DNA from: Rhodococcoides fascians A44A
GTDB lineage: Bacteria; Actinomycetota; Actinomycetes; Mycobacteriales; Mycobacteriaceae
Direction: 5' to 3'
DNA: 34,916 nt
Assembly: GCF_000760735.1 (NCBI RefSeq)
Contig: NZ_JMEX01000005.1
Coordinates: 308,886 to 343,801 of the forward strand
Both the position numbers and the translations under genes were made by a program. Below are positions 22,220 through 31,477 of this stretch, piece by piece (positions within the stretch are counted from its first letter, which is position 1; every line of letters starts with the position of its first letter). Under the pieces are notes generated by a model that searched no databases, was not told the origin of the DNA, and saw only the letters and a list, made by a program, of their open reading frames with translations.

Positions 22220-22603
22220 CTATTTCTCCAGAGCCGCGTTACGCGCCTTCGGGAATTTAGTCTGGCGAGCAACCCATCCCGCCATCTTGCGGTAATGCCC
22301 GGGCGCAGGGGTGACTGCACTGACGAGTTCGCGATCCCACTCCGATTCGGTCAAACCGTCGACGGCGGCGACGAGGGCGTGTGCGACGTCGTTGTTCTCC
22401 ACGACCTGATCGCCCAACACGCCGTCGGCACCGACCAGGGTGACGCGCGTTCCGGCACGTCCGATCGGTTGGATCACGACATTGCCGGTTCCGCCGTGCT
22501 CTCCGACGAACGCCTTGACTGCCGAGAGGGCACCTGCAGGCACCTCGACCTTCGGCTCGGCCGCGTCGGTCTCACGCGATGTTGTCTCTGTTTCGGTCGC
22601 CAT
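22220..22603 (-). CDS. Conserved-looking protein of unknown function, 127 aa
   Basis: I do not recognise this protein. It starts at the ATG at 22603 with an acidic/Thr-rich, probably disordered leader of about 20 residues (MATETETTSRETDAAEPKVE). Next is a small mixed alpha/beta part (PAGALSAVKAFVGEHGGTGNVV, RVTLVGADGVLGDQVVENN) and a helical C-terminus with W and basic residues (HYRKMAGWVARQTKFPKARN). It has no membrane segment, cysteine or known catalytic motif. TATCGT (22617-22612, minus strand) lies eight bases before the ATG, so the message may have a very short leader. It is divergent from qor with 73 nt between the start codons and convergent with ctaA. A soluble cytosolic protein is the most I can say. 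Confidence 0.75.
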   Translation of the reverse strand: MATETETTSRETDAAEPKVEVPAGALSAVKAFVGEHGGTGNVVIQPIGRAGTRVTLVGADGVLGDQVVENNDVAHALVAAVDGLTESEWDRELVSAVTPAPGHYRKMAGWVARQTKFPKARNAALEK

Positions 22604-22664
22604 ACTCGAAGACGATACCGCTCGGTAACTTCGTGTGGCCAGAACCCCTGGGAATCGGCAGGTG

Positions 22665-22670
22665 TACAAA
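22665..22670 (+). promoter_or_regulatory. -10-like TACAAA, possible leaderless start of qor
   Basis: TACAAA is followed by six bases and the ATG at 22677. The last base departs from TANNNT, but the spacing matches mptB and ctaA, and there is no Shine-Dalgarno. Confidence 0.35.
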
Positions 22671-22676
22671 GACACC

Positions 22677-23642
22677 ATGCGTGCACTGGAGATCCGTGAA
22701 CATGGTGGACCGGAGGTCCTCGTCCCCGTCGACATCGCCGAGCCGACTCCCGGCCCCGGCCAGTTGCTCGTGCGGCTCGAAGCCGCAGGCGTCAACTACA
22801 TCGACACCTACTTCCGCACCGGACTGTACAAACGCGAACTGCCGTACGTGCCCGGAGACGAGGGGTCGGGGGTGGTGGAGTCCGTCGGCGACGAGGTCGG
22901 CGAGTTCGTCGTCGGTCAGCGCGTTGCCTGGGCGACCGCGCCGGGTAGCTACGCCGAGAAAGTGATCGTTCCGGCGTCGGCCGCGGTAGCGGTACCCGAC
23001 GGTGTTCCAGCCGAACAGGCCGCATCCGCACTTCTGCAGGGCATGACGGCCCACTATCTCCTGAAGTCGACCTACCCGGCCGCTGCGGGCGACACCGTGC
23101 TCGTGCACGCGGGTGCGGGTGGCGTCGGGCTCATCCTCACCCAACTCGCCGTCGCGGCGGGTGTTCGTGTGATCACGACCGTATCGACGGACGCCAAGGC
23201 CGAGCTGTCCCGGCAAGCGGGTGCCTCGGAGGTACTGAAGTACACCGACGACGTCCCAGCGCGGGTACGGGAACTGACCGACGGGGAGGGCGCACACGCG
23301 GTGTACGACGGTGTGGGCGCCGCGACGTTCGAGCAGAGTCTCGCCTCGCTACGGATCCGCGGGACGCTCGCACTGTTCGGCGCCGCCAGCGGTCCGGTAC
23401 CGCCGTTCGACCCGCAGCGGCTCAACGGAGCGGGGTCATTGTTTCTCACTCGGCCGACGCTGGCTCATCACATTCGTGATCGACGTGAGCTCGAGTGGCG
23501 TGCGGGCGAGGTGTTCAAGGCGATCGCCGACGGAATTCTGAACATTCGAGTGGGTGCGGTGCACCCGCTGTCGGAGGCAGCCACGGCTCATACCGAGCTG
23601 GAGGGGCGCCGCACGACGGGCTCGGTGGTACTCGTTCCCTGA
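22677..23642 (+). CDS. qor: Quinone oxidoreductase / zinc-free MDR alcohol dehydrogenase (Rv1454c-like)
   Basis: A 321-aa NADPH:quinone reductase of the zeta-crystallin type. The N-terminal GroES-like fold contains RLEAAGVNYIDTYFRTG and PGDEGSGVVESVG, and the Rossmann motif is AGAGGVG (145-151). The zinc-binding cysteines of classical alcohol dehydrogenases are absent, as expected. The C-terminal segment HPLSEAATAHTELEGRRTTGSVVL is typical of Qor. ATG at 22677 begins MRALEIREHGGPEVL, the usual family start; an in-frame codon at 22635 is less likely. The stop lies 7 nt from the convergent ctaB stop. The function is NADPH-linked reduction of quinones or enones, probably protective. Physiological substrate unknown. 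Confidence 0.9.
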   Translation: MRALEIREHGGPEVLVPVDIAEPTPGPGQLLVRLEAAGVNYIDTYFRTGLYKRELPYVPGDEGSGVVESVGDEVGEFVVGQRVAWATAPGSYAEKVIVPASAAVAVPDGVPAEQAASALLQGMTAHYLLKSTYPAAAGDTVLVHAGAGGVGLILTQLAVAAGVRVITTVSTDAKAELSRQAGASEVLKYTDDVPARVRELTDGEGAHAVYDGVGAATFEQSLASLRIRGTLALFGAASGPVPPFDPQRLNGAGSLFLTRPTLAHHIRDRRELEWRAGEVFKAIADGILNIRVGAVHPLSEAATAHTELEGRRTTGSVVLVP

Positions 23643-23649
23643 GACCGGA

Positions 23650-24711
23650 TCAGGACAGGAGCTGGCTCAGGGTGTCCCACCCGACGACCGAGTCCACGGC
23701 CAGGCCGCAGAACACCAACGCCAGGTACTCGTTCGACAGAATGAACAACTTCAACGGCTTGACCGGAGTGCCTGCGCGTACTCCGGCGTACAGCCGGTGC
23801 GCCACGACGAGGAACCAGATTCCCGACGCCAGGGCCACCGCCGCGTAGATGACTCCCGAACCGGGCGCCAGAGCGAACGTCGCGACGACAGTGGCCCACG
23901 CGTACAGGACGATGTGCTTGGTCACCTTGGTTTCCGATGCCACGGCAGGAAGCATCGGGACGTTGGCCGCCTGATAGTCCTCCTTGTACCGGAGCATGAG
24001 GGCCCAGGTGTGTGGCGGAGTCCACAGGAAGATGACCAGGAACATGACGACTGCTTGCCAGCCGATTGTCCCGGTGACGGCGGACCAGCCGATCATCACG
24101 GGCATGCAGCCTGCAGCGCCGCCCCAGACGACGTTCTGTGACGTACGGCGCTTGAGGACGAGGGTGTAGACGAAGATGTAGAAGCAGATGGTGACGACCG
24201 CGAGGATGCCGCTCAGCAGGTTGGTCGTGAACCACAACCAGAAGAACGAGACGACTCCCAGGGTGACACCGAACACGAACGCGTGCGACACCGGCATCGC
24301 GCCGCGTGCGAGCGGGCGTTTGGCCGTGCGGGCCATCACTTTGTCGATATCGGCGTCGGCGACCATGTTCAGGCAGTTGGCCGACGCGGCGGCGAGCATT
24401 CCACCGAACAACGTGGTCAGGATCAGACCGGGCTGCACCTGGCCTCGATCTGCGAGAAGCATCGCCGGGATCGTCGTGACGAGCAGAAGTTCGATCACAC
24501 GCGGCTTGGTGAGCGCGACGTATGCCATGACGAGCGCAAGCGCCCGCCGAGGAGCCGACTTCGGCGGCTCGGCTGCACCGGCCCGATGCCCGTCCTCGGG
24601 CCCACCAGCGGATCCGTCGTGCTCGGGATGGCTGGGGCCGCCTGCGAATCCGTGGCCGCCCGGCTGCTGCCCAATTCGCACTACGTCTCCTTGCACGGGC
24701 TCGACACTCAT
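23650..24711 (-). CDS. ctaB: Protoheme IX farnesyltransferase (heme O synthase)
   Basis: A 353-aa UbiA-superfamily membrane prenyltransferase with about nine helices. It adds farnesyl to heme b, giving the heme O used by CtaA. The prenyl-diphosphate/Mg site is N115-D119-D123 in NMVADADID, followed by KRPLARG; a second motif [14 protein letters not shown] lies near residue 245. [21 protein letters not shown] is strongly conserved. The first 55 or so residues are Gly/Pro/His-rich and probably disordered, longer than in M. tuberculosis CtaB. The start could therefore be later, for example at the ATG of [13 protein letters not shown], though no Shine-Dalgarno decides it. A minus-strand -10-like TACCAT (24774-24769) would leave a leader of about 50 nt. 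Divergent from tkt. Confidence 0.95.
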   Translation of the reverse strand: MSVEPVQGDVVRIGQQPGGHGFAGGPSHPEHDGSAGGPEDGHRAGAAEPPKSAPRRALALVMAYVALTKPRVIELLLVTTIPAMLLADRGQVQPGLILTTLFGGMLAAASANCLNMVADADIDKVMARTAKRPLARGAMPVSHAFVFGVTLGVVSFFWLWFTTNLLSGILAVVTICFYIFVYTLVLKRRTSQNVVWGGAAGCMPVMIGWSAVTGTIGWQAVVMFLVIFLWTPPHTWALMLRYKEDYQAANVPMLPAVASETKVTKHIVLYAWATVVATFALAPGSGVIYAAVALASGIWFLVVAHRLYAGVRAGTPVKPLKLFILSNEYLALVFCGLAVDSVVGWDTLSQLLS

Positions 24712-24974
24712 GAACGAGCAGCACGCACACCGGCACAGAAACCTGAGGCGAGCGCACTACTACAAGCGATGGTAGACGTGAACCACCTGCACTCCAATTC
24801 TCAGGGCACCCAAAGTGAAGAGACGGAGCCCTGTGACGACACAGCCAGGGCTCGACCGGGGGGAAGGCACGACAGCCGACCCGGACGGAACTAGGCTGGT
24901 GGTCGACGTGTTCGATCTGCGCCAGATCGAGCGCGTTCTGCCTCACTCGTACCAATGTCAGGAGATCTCTGCTC
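24712..24974. other. 263-bp divergent intergenic region between ctaB and tkt
   Basis: No convincing gene. Minus-strand TACCAT (24774-24769) may be the ctaB -10. Plus-strand TAGGCT (24892-24897) may be the tkt -10, giving a leader of about 70 nt. That leader would contain the perfect inverted repeat TCGATCTG-CGC-CAGATCGA (24912-24930). The middle (about 24780-24890) shows nothing I can assign. Confidence 0.45.
24912..24930. promoter_or_regulatory. Perfect 8-bp inverted repeat upstream of tkt
   Basis: TCGATCTG (24912-24919) and CAGATCGA (24923-24930) are exact reverse complements around CGC. The element is 45 nt before the tkt GTG and just downstream of a plausible -10, so it may be an operator or a leader hairpin controlling the pentose phosphate operon. 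Regulator unknown. Confidence 0.45.
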
Positions 24975-27074
24975 GTGTCGATCACAGACGATATTGACGT
25001 CCTCACCACAGCGCACCACCCCAGCGACTGGACGGACCTGGACACCAGGGCGGTCGACACTGTCAGAGTCCTCGCTGCCGACGCAGTGCAGAAGGTCGGC
25101 AACGGCCACCCCGGCACCGCGATGAGTCTCGCGCCCCTGGCCTACACCCTCTTCCAGCGGACCATGCGTCACGACCCGAACGACACGCACTGGATCGGGC
25201 GCGACCGATTCGTTCTCTCCTGCGGGCACTCGAGCCTGACGCTGTACCTGCAGCTGTACTTGGGTGGCTTCGGTCTCGAACTGGTCGACATCGAGTCGTT
25301 GCGCACGTTCAAGTCCAAGACTCCGGGTCACCCGGAGTTCCGCCACACCGACGGTGTGGAGATCACCACCGGACCTCTCGGCCAGGGCTTGGCCTCCGCG
25401 GTCGGCATGGCCATGGCCTCGCGTCGCGAGCGCGGTCTGTTCGATCCCGAGCCCGCGCTCGGGACGAGCCCGTTCGACCACTTCATCTACGTCATCGCAT
25501 CCGACGGCGACATCGAGGAAGGTGTGACGTCGGAGGCGTCCTCGCTCGCCGGCACGCAGCAGCTCGGCAACCTCATCCTGTTCTACGACGACAACAAGAT
25601 CTCGATCGAGCACGCCACCGACATCGCCTTGTCGGAGAACACCGCCGCACGCTACGAGGCATACGGCTGGCACGTGCAGGTCGTCGAGGGCGGCGAGAAC
25701 GTCACGGCCATCGAGGAAGCCATCGAGGCCGCGAAGGCCGTGACCGACAAGCCGTCGATCATCGTGCTGCGGACCATCATCGGGTTCCCGGCGCCGACGA
25801 TGATGAACACCGGCGCAGTTCACGGTGCAGCCCTCGGCGACGAGGAAATCGCCAAGGTCAAGAAGGCACTCGACTTCGACCCGGAAAAGAAGTTCGAGGT
25901 CACCGACGAGGTCATCGCCCACACGCGCGGACTGCAGGAGCGCGGCCGCAAGGCGCACGCGGAATGGAACACGGAATTCGACGCGTGGGCTGCGCGTGAG
26001 CCCGAGCGCAAGAAGCTGCTGGATCGACTGACCGCGGGCGATCTCCCCGAGGGCTGGACCGACGTCCTGCCGACGTGGGAGCCCGGCAGCAAGGCGATCG
26101 CGACCCGCGCCGCGTCCGGCGAAGTTCTGAGTGCCGTCGGACCCGTTCTTCCCGAACTGTGGGGCGGATCCGCCGACCTCGCCGGCAGCAACAACACCAC
26201 CATCAAGGGCGCGAAGTCCTTCGGGCCCACGTCCATCTCCACCGACGACTGGGATGCCGAGCCCTACGGACGGACTCTGCACTTCGGAATCCGTGAGCAC
26301 GCGATGGGCTCGATCCTGTCCGGCATCGTCATGCACGGGCCGACCCGGGCGTACGGCGGAACGTTCATGCAGTTCAGTGACTACATGCGCCCCGCAGTCC
26401 GGCTCGCGTCGCTGATGGACATCGACCCGATCTACGTCTGGACGCACGATTCCATCGGCCTCGGCGAGGACGGCCCGACGCATCAGCCCGTCGAGCACCT
26501 CGCCGCACTGCGCGCCATCCCCAACCTGTCCGTCGTCCGTCCGGGCGATGCCAACGAGACGGCGTACGCCTGGCAGTCGACGCTCGCGCGTTCCAGCAGC
26601 AGCGGACCCGTCGGCCTGGCACTGACCCGTCAGGGCATCCCGGTCCTCGAGGGCACCAGCTACGAGGGGGTCTCGAAGGGCGGCTACGTCCTCGTCGAGT
26701 CGTCGAAGGCTGCTCCGGACGTGATCCTGATCGGAACGGGTTCCGAGCTCCAGTACGCAGTCGAGGCACAGAAGACGCTGGAAGCACAGGGAATCGCCGC
26801 ACGGGTCGTGTCAATGCCGTGTGTCGAGTGGTTCAACAGCCAGGACCAGAACTACCGCGACCAGGTTCTTCCGCCCACGGTCAAGGCTCGCGTCTCCATC
26901 GAAGCGGGCATCGCGATGCCGTGGTACCCGATCGTCGGCGGCTTCGGCGAGATCATCTCGCTCGAGCACTACGGAGAATCCGCCGACGCCAAGACCCTTT
27001 TCCGCGAGTACGGATTCACGGCCGACGCAGTGGTCGCCGCCGCGCAGCGCTCCATCACCAACGTGAAGGGATAA
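24975..27074 (+). CDS. tkt: Transketolase
   Basis: A 699-aa thiamine-diphosphate enzyme moving two-carbon units between sugar phosphates in the non-oxidative pentose phosphate pathway. Visible are the substrate/ThDP histidine region GNGHPGTAMS (43-52) and the ThDP-Mg motif SDGDIEEG (176-183) with the downstream Asn near 207. Also present are H-rich THWIGRDRF, the pyrimidine-domain REHAMGSILSG (near 437), and DSIGLGEDGPTHQPVEH. GTG at 24975, with AGGAGA about ten bases upstream. Its N-terminus MSITDDIDVL and the following VDTVRVLAADAVQKVGNGH align with M. tuberculosis Tkt (Rv1449c). First gene of tkt-tal-zwf-opcA-pgl, with 3 nt to tal. Confidence 0.96.
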   Translation: MSITDDIDVLTTAHHPSDWTDLDTRAVDTVRVLAADAVQKVGNGHPGTAMSLAPLAYTLFQRTMRHDPNDTHWIGRDRFVLSCGHSSLTLYLQLYLGGFGLELVDIESLRTFKSKTPGHPEFRHTDGVEITTGPLGQGLASAVGMAMASRRERGLFDPEPALGTSPFDHFIYVIASDGDIEEGVTSEASSLAGTQQLGNLILFYDDNKISIEHATDIALSENTAARYEAYGWHVQVVEGGENVTAIEEAIEAAKAVTDKPSIIVLRTIIGFPAPTMMNTGAVHGAALGDEEIAKVKKALDFDPEKKFEVTDEVIAHTRGLQERGRKAHAEWNTEFDAWAAREPERKKLLDRLTAGDLPEGWTDVLPTWEPGSKAIATRAASGEVLSAVGPVLPELWGGSADLAGSNNTTIKGAKSFGPTSISTDDWDAEPYGRTLHFGIREHAMGSILSGIVMHGPTRAYGGTFMQFSDYMRPAVRLASLMDIDPIYVWTHDSIGLGEDGPTHQPVEHLAALRAIPNLSVVRPGDANETAYAWQSTLARSSSSGPVGLALTRQGIPVLEGTSYEGVSKGGYVLVESSKAAPDVILIGTGSELQYAVEAQKTLEAQGIAARVVSMPCVEWFNSQDQNYRDQVLPPTVKARVSIEAGIAMPWYPIVGGFGEIISLEHYGESADAKTLFREYGFTADAVVAAAQRSITNVKG

Positions 27075-27077
27075 CCC

Positions 27078-28202
27078 ATGACCCAGAACAAGAACCTCGC
27101 AGATCTGTCCGCAGCAGGCGTATCCGTCTGGCTCGACGATCTGTCCCGTGACCGCATCACCTCCGGCAACCTGCAGGAGCTCATCGACAGCAAGAGTGTC
27201 GTCGGCGTCACCACCAATCCGTCGATCTTCCAGGCGGCACTGAGCAAGGGCGACGCCTACGACGCCCAGGTCACCGAGCTCGCCGAGCGCGGAGCGGACG
27301 TCGACGCGACGATCCGCACCGTCACCACCGACGACGTGCGCAACGCCTGCGACATCTTCGCTCCGATCTACGAGTCCTCGGCAGGCGTCGACGGACGCGT
27401 GTCGATCGAGGTCGATCCGCGTCTGGCCCACGACACCGAAAAGACGATCGCGCAGGCCGTCGAGCTGTGGAAGATCGTCGACCGACCCAACGTCCTGATC
27501 AAGATCCCCGCGACCGAGGCAGGCATTCCGGCCATTGCCAAGGTCATCGGCGAGGGCATCAGCGTGAACGTCACGCTGATCTTCTCGGTCGAACGCTACG
27601 AGGCCGTCATCGGCGCGTACCTGGAGGGCTTGGAAGCTGCACGTGCGGCCGGCCACGACCTGTCGAAGATCCATTCCGTGGCGTCGTTCTTCGTCTCGCG
27701 CGTCGACACGGAGATCGACGCCCGGCTGGACAAGATCGGCACGCCCGACGCCGAGGCGCTCAAGGGCAAGGCTGCGCTCGCCAATGCTCGCCTGGCGTAC
27801 GTCGCCTACCAGCAAGCGTTCGAGGTCGGTCCTCGCTTCCACGAGCTCGCAGGCTCGGGAGCTCGTCCGCAGCGGCCACTGTGGGCATCCACCGGGGTCA
27901 AGAACACCGCCTACCCCGACACGCTGTACGTGACCGACCTGGTCTCCCCCAACACCGTCAACACGATGCCGGAGAAGACTCTGGACGCCGTCGCCGACCA
28001 CGGTGAGGTATCGGGAGACACCATCTCCGGCAAGGGCCCCGAATCGCAGGAAGTCTTCGACCGGCTGTCCGCGATCGGAATCGACGTGACGGACGTGTTC
28101 CTCACCCTCGAGAACGAGGGCGTGCAGAAGTTCGAGGCGTCCTGGAGCGAGCTGCTCGAGGCCACCGGCGAGCAGCTGCGTCAAGCAGGCCAGAAGAGCT
28201 GA
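27078..28202 (+). CDS. tal: Transaldolase
   Basis: A 374-aa class I (Schiff-base) transaldolase transferring dihydroxyacetone units between sedoheptulose-7-phosphate and glyceraldehyde-3-phosphate. The lysine forming the Schiff base is K142 in [12 protein letters not shown]. The entry motif GVTTNPSIF (43-51) and [14 protein letters not shown] are also present. Length is that of the long actinobacterial transaldolases (Rv1448c). The ATG follows the tkt stop by 3 nt and the stop precedes zwf by 3 nt, so it is a mid-operon gene. Confidence 0.96.
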   Translation: MTQNKNLADLSAAGVSVWLDDLSRDRITSGNLQELIDSKSVVGVTTNPSIFQAALSKGDAYDAQVTELAERGADVDATIRTVTTDDVRNACDIFAPIYESSAGVDGRVSIEVDPRLAHDTEKTIAQAVELWKIVDRPNVLIKIPATEAGIPAIAKVIGEGISVNVTLIFSVERYEAVIGAYLEGLEAARAAGHDLSKIHSVASFFVSRVDTEIDARLDKIGTPDAEALKGKAALANARLAYVAYQQAFEVGPRFHELAGSGARPQRPLWASTGVKNTAYPDTLYVTDLVSPNTVNTMPEKTLDAVADHGEVSGDTISGKGPESQEVFDRLSAIGIDVTDVFLTLENEGVQKFEASWSELLEATGEQLRQAGQKS

Positions 28203-28205
28203 GAC

Positions 28206-29762
28206 GTGGCCACCGCAGAAACCGATCAGAAGGATTCCGCGGAGTGGCACAATCCACTTCGCGATCCACGTGACAAGCGTCTTCCACGGATCGCGGGTCC
28301 CTGCAGCCTCGTGATCTTCGGTGTCACCGGCGACCTCGCCCGTAAGAAGCTCATGCCTGCGGTGTACGACCTGGCGAACCGGGGGCTCCTGCCCCCCGGT
28401 TTCGCCCTCGTCGGGTTCGCGCGGCGTGATTGGGAGAACGAGGACTTCGCGCAGATCGTGCACGACGCGGTCCGCGATCACGCCCGTACGCCGTTCAGCG
28501 AGGAGGTGTGGAACACCCTCGCCGAGGGATTCCGCTTCGTTCAGGGATCGTTCGACGACGACGCAGCGTTCGACACCTTGTCGACCACGCTCGCCGAACT
28601 CGACGAAACTCGCGGCACCGGAGGCAATCACGCCTTCTACCTGTCGATTCCCCCCGGCGCCTTCCCAGTCGTCCTGGAACAGCTCTCTCGCTCCGGACTC
28701 GCCCAGCGTGAGGAAGGCAAGTGGCGCCGAGTCGTCATCGAGAAGCCTTTCGGTCACGATCTGGACAGCGCCAAGGAACTCAACGCTGTCGTGAACCGAG
28801 TGTTCCCCGAGGACACCGTCTTCCGCATCGATCACTACCTGGGCAAGGAAACCGTCCAGAACATTCTGGCTCTGCGCTTCGCGAACCAGTTGTTCGATCC
28901 CATCTGGAACGCCCACTACGTCGACCACGTGCAGATCACGATGGCCGAGGACATCGGATTGGGCGGTCGCGCAGGGTATTACGACGGTATCGGCGCGGCT
29001 CGGGACGTCATCCAGAACCATTTGCTGCAGTTGCTGGCGATCACGGCGATGGAAGAGCCGGTCAGCTTCAGCCCGTCCGAGCTGCAATCGGAGAAGATCA
29101 AGGTTCTCTCCGCCACCAAACCCGCCGAACCGTTCGCCGAGACCACCGCCAGGGGTCAGTACGCAGCCGGGTGGCAGGGCAGCCAGAAGGTCAAGGGGCT
29201 CAAGGAGGAAGAGGGATTCGACCCCGAGTCGAGCACCGAAACCTACGCCGCCATCACACTCGAGGTCGACACGAGACGCTGGGGCGGAGTTCCGTTCTAT
29301 CTGCGGACCGGAAAGGCTCTGGGCCGCAGGGTCACCGAGATCGCCATGGTGTTCAAACGTGCGCCACACCTGCCGTTCGACGCCACCATGACCGAGGAGC
29401 TCGGTCAGAATGCGCTCGTGATCAGGGTCCAGCCCGACGAGGGCGTGACCATGCGATTCGGTTCGAAGGTGCCCGGGTCGAGTATGCAGGTTCGCGATGT
29501 CAGCATGGACTTCAGCTACGGCCAGGCCTTCACCGAATCTTCGCCGGAGGCGTACGAACGGCTCATCCTCGACGTTCTGCTCGGGGAACCGTCGCTGTTC
29601 CCCGTCAATGCCGAGGTCGAGTTGTCCTGGAAGATCCTGGATCCGATTCTCGACTTCTGGGCGTCGGGCGGCACCGCTGAACCGTACGAGGCAGGCACCT
29701 GGGGTCCGGCGACCGCCGACGAGATGATGCAACGTACCGGACGCGAATGGAGAAGGCCGTGA
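28206..29762 (+). CDS. zwf: Glucose-6-phosphate 1-dehydrogenase
   Basis: A 518-aa enzyme of the first oxidative pentose phosphate step (glucose-6-phosphate to 6-phosphogluconolactone), the main NADPH source. NADP-binding motif VIFGVTGDLARKKL (36-49), substrate motif RIDHYLGKE (207-215), IEKPFGHD before it, and the C-terminal FDATMTEELGQNALVIRVQPDEG are present. GTG at 28206, three bases after the tal stop. It overlaps opcA (GTGA at its stop), so the enzyme and its activator are made together. M. tuberculosis counterpart Rv1447c (zwf2). Confidence 0.96.
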   Translation: MATAETDQKDSAEWHNPLRDPRDKRLPRIAGPCSLVIFGVTGDLARKKLMPAVYDLANRGLLPPGFALVGFARRDWENEDFAQIVHDAVRDHARTPFSEEVWNTLAEGFRFVQGSFDDDAAFDTLSTTLAELDETRGTGGNHAFYLSIPPGAFPVVLEQLSRSGLAQREEGKWRRVVIEKPFGHDLDSAKELNAVVNRVFPEDTVFRIDHYLGKETVQNILALRFANQLFDPIWNAHYVDHVQITMAEDIGLGGRAGYYDGIGAARDVIQNHLLQLLAITAMEEPVSFSPSELQSEKIKVLSATKPAEPFAETTARGQYAAGWQGSQKVKGLKEEEGFDPESSTETYAAITLEVDTRRWGGVPFYLRTGKALGRRVTEIAMVFKRAPHLPFDATMTEELGQNALVIRVQPDEGVTMRFGSKVPGSSMQVRDVSMDFSYGQAFTESSPEAYERLILDVLLGEPSLFPVNAEVELSWKILDPILDFWASGGTAEPYEAGTWGPATADEMMQRTGREWRRP

Positions 29763-30667
29763 TTGTCGACATTCCCTCGACGACGACAGCCGAGGTGGGA
29801 AAGCAGCTGGTCTCGCTCCGGGAGTCCGGCGGTGCCGTGACCATCGGGCGTGTGTTGACGCTGATCGTCGTCAGCAAGGACGCCACGAAAGCGGAGACCG
29901 CGATAGCTGCGGCGAACGAGGCATCCCGGGAGCATCCGTGCCGCGTCATCGTGCTCATCCACGGTGACCGGTCCGCGGAGTCGAGCCTCGACGCACAGAT
30001 TCGTGTCGGAGGTGACGCAGGAGCGTCCGAGGTCGTCGTCCTTCGCCTGAACGGCGAACTGGCAGATCACGAGCACAGCGTCGTCATACCGTTCCTGCTG
30101 CCGGACACACCGATCGTCGCCTGGTGGCCCAACGAAGCACCTGCCGTTCCTGCTCAGGATCCCCTGGGGCGCCTCGCGATTCGCCGTATCACCGATGCGA
30201 CCAACGCACCGGACACGACGGCTGCGATCAAGAGCAGGTTGTCCAGTTACACCGACGGCGACACCGACCTGTCGTGGAGCCGAATCACCTACTGGCGTGG
30301 GCTTCTTGCCACGGCACTGGATCAGGCACCGCACGAATCCGTCGTCTCCGCGGTGGTGTCCGGTCTGGCCGAGGAGCCGGCGCTGGACATCCTCGCCGGT
30401 TGGCTTGCCGCCAAGCTGGAAGTTCCGGTGCATCGTCGAACGGGTGAGCTGAAGGTCGTGCTGGATCGCGAAACCACCAGCATCTCCATCACCCGCCCGC
30501 AGACCGGAAAAACCGCCACGCTGCGCAGAACCGGCCAACCCGACGCGGAGGTCGCGCTTGCTCGACGTGGAACCCGCGAGTGCTTGGCCGAGGAGCTCAG
30601 GCGCCTCGATACCGACGAAATCTACGAACTGGCCTTGAAAGGTCTGTCGAAGGTGAGCTATGAGTAA
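29759..30667 (+). CDS. opcA: OpcA, glucose-6-phosphate dehydrogenase assembly protein
   Basis: A 302-aa protein known in cyanobacteria and corynebacteria to activate or assemble G6PDH. It has no catalytic motif of its own. Conserved blocks are MIVDIPSTTTAEVGKQL, REHPCRVIVLIHGD, EVVVLRLNGELADHEHSVV and the acidic-aromatic IVAWWPNEAP. GTG at 29759 is chosen: GGAG (29749-29752) lies 6 nt upstream, it overlaps the zwf stop (GTGA), and the N-terminus then matches Rv1446c. An ATG at 29747 is in frame but lacks this support. The end overlaps pgl by 8 nt. Confidence 0.92.
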   Translation: MIVDIPSTTTAEVGKQLVSLRESGGAVTIGRVLTLIVVSKDATKAETAIAAANEASREHPCRVIVLIHGDRSAESSLDAQIRVGGDAGASEVVVLRLNGELADHEHSVVIPFLLPDTPIVAWWPNEAPAVPAQDPLGRLAIRRITDATNAPDTTAAIKSRLSSYTDGDTDLSWSRITYWRGLLATALDQAPHESVVSAVVSGLAEEPALDILAGWLAAKLEVPVHRRTGELKVVLDRETTSISITRPQTGKTATLRRTGQPDAEVALARRGTRECLAEELRRLDTDEIYELALKGLSKVSYE

Positions 30668-31409
30668 GAAATCCGTCCTGCAGTTTCTCGACGCGCAGTC
30701 ATTGGTCGACGCAGCTCGATCCCGCTTCGTCGACGTGGTCGTGGCCGCTCAGGCCGAACGCGGCGTCGCATCGGTCGTGCTGACCGGTGGTGGCACCGGC
30801 GTCGCGCTTCTCGAGGCCCTCCGCGCGGATTCCGGGGCCATCGACTGGGGACAGGTCGACATCTACTTCGGCGACGAACGGTTCCTTCCCGCAGGCGATC
30901 CCGAACGCAACGAAGTGCAGGCATCGGAGGCACTGCTCGAGCACGTGGGTGTGCACCCGGACCGCGTGTTTCGCATGGCGGCGTCGGACGGGCCGCACGG
31001 CAGTGATCCCGAGGTGGCGGCGGCAACGTACGCGCAGATCCTCGGTGCCCGCTCGAACGGTGAGCACACACCGGAATTCGACGTGCATCTCCTCGGCATG
31101 GGCGGTGAGGGACACATCAATTCGCTGTTCCCGCACACCGACGCCGTTCGCGAACAGCACCGGTACGTGGTGGCCGTCGAGGATTCACCGAAACCGCCGC
31201 CGGTGAGAATCACGCTGACGTTGCCCGCTGTCCGACGTGCGAAGCACGTCTGGCTCCTGGTGTCCGGAGACGCCAAGGCCGACGCGGTGGCCGCTGCAGT
31301 GGGCGGCGCCGACTCCGACGACGTCCCGTCGGCGGGCGCCGTCGGATCCGAATCGACCGTGTGGTTCCTCGATGCAGGCGCGGCGTCGAAGCTGGAGAAC
31401 AGCAACTAG
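30660..31409 (+). CDS. pgl: 6-phosphogluconolactonase
   Basis: A 249-aa DevB/NagB-fold lactonase hydrolysing 6-phosphogluconolactone to 6-phosphogluconate. Phosphate-loop motif LTGGGTGVALLEAL (41-54), GDERF (71-75) and LLGMGGEGHINSLFPH (near 145) with the catalytic His are present. The ATG at 30660 lies 8 nt inside opcA, so translation is coupled. It is the last gene of the pentose phosphate operon, followed by a strong hairpin. Counterpart Rv1445c. Confidence 0.94.
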   Translation: MSKKSVLQFLDAQSLVDAARSRFVDVVVAAQAERGVASVVLTGGGTGVALLEALRADSGAIDWGQVDIYFGDERFLPAGDPERNEVQASEALLEHVGVHPDRVFRMAASDGPHGSDPEVAAATYAQILGARSNGEHTPEFDVHLLGMGGEGHINSLFPHTDAVREQHRYVVAVEDSPKPPPVRITLTLPAVRRAKHVWLLVSGDAKADAVAAAVGGADSDDVPSAGAVGSESTVWFLDAGAASKLENSN

Positions 31410-31430
31410 ATTCGAGCCACGACCGACTGT

Positions 31431-31477
31431 CCGGCGGCGCCGGTACCCGATTCGTCACAGGGTACCGGCGCCGTCGG
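31431..31477. terminator. Long bidirectional terminator hairpin between pgl and ppc
   Basis: GGCGCCGGTACCC (31436-31448) and GGGTACCGGCGCC (31460-31472) are perfect 13-bp arms with an 11-nt loop. The stem extends outward by five more pairs (one a G-T wobble) to 31431-31477. It starts 22 nt after the pgl stop and faces the convergent ppc gene. There is no T-run. About 190 nt between it and ppc hold nothing else I can assign. Confidence 0.75.

Noticed and set aside
24815..24997. 60-codon plus-strand frame between ctaB and tkt
   Set aside because: GTG start without a ribosome site, overlaps the tkt start and covers the probable tkt promoter.
26811..29732. Long open frame (about 970 codons) antisense to tkt-tal-zwf
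   Set aside because: Spans three real genes on the opposite strand and shows the same biased, motif-free translation.
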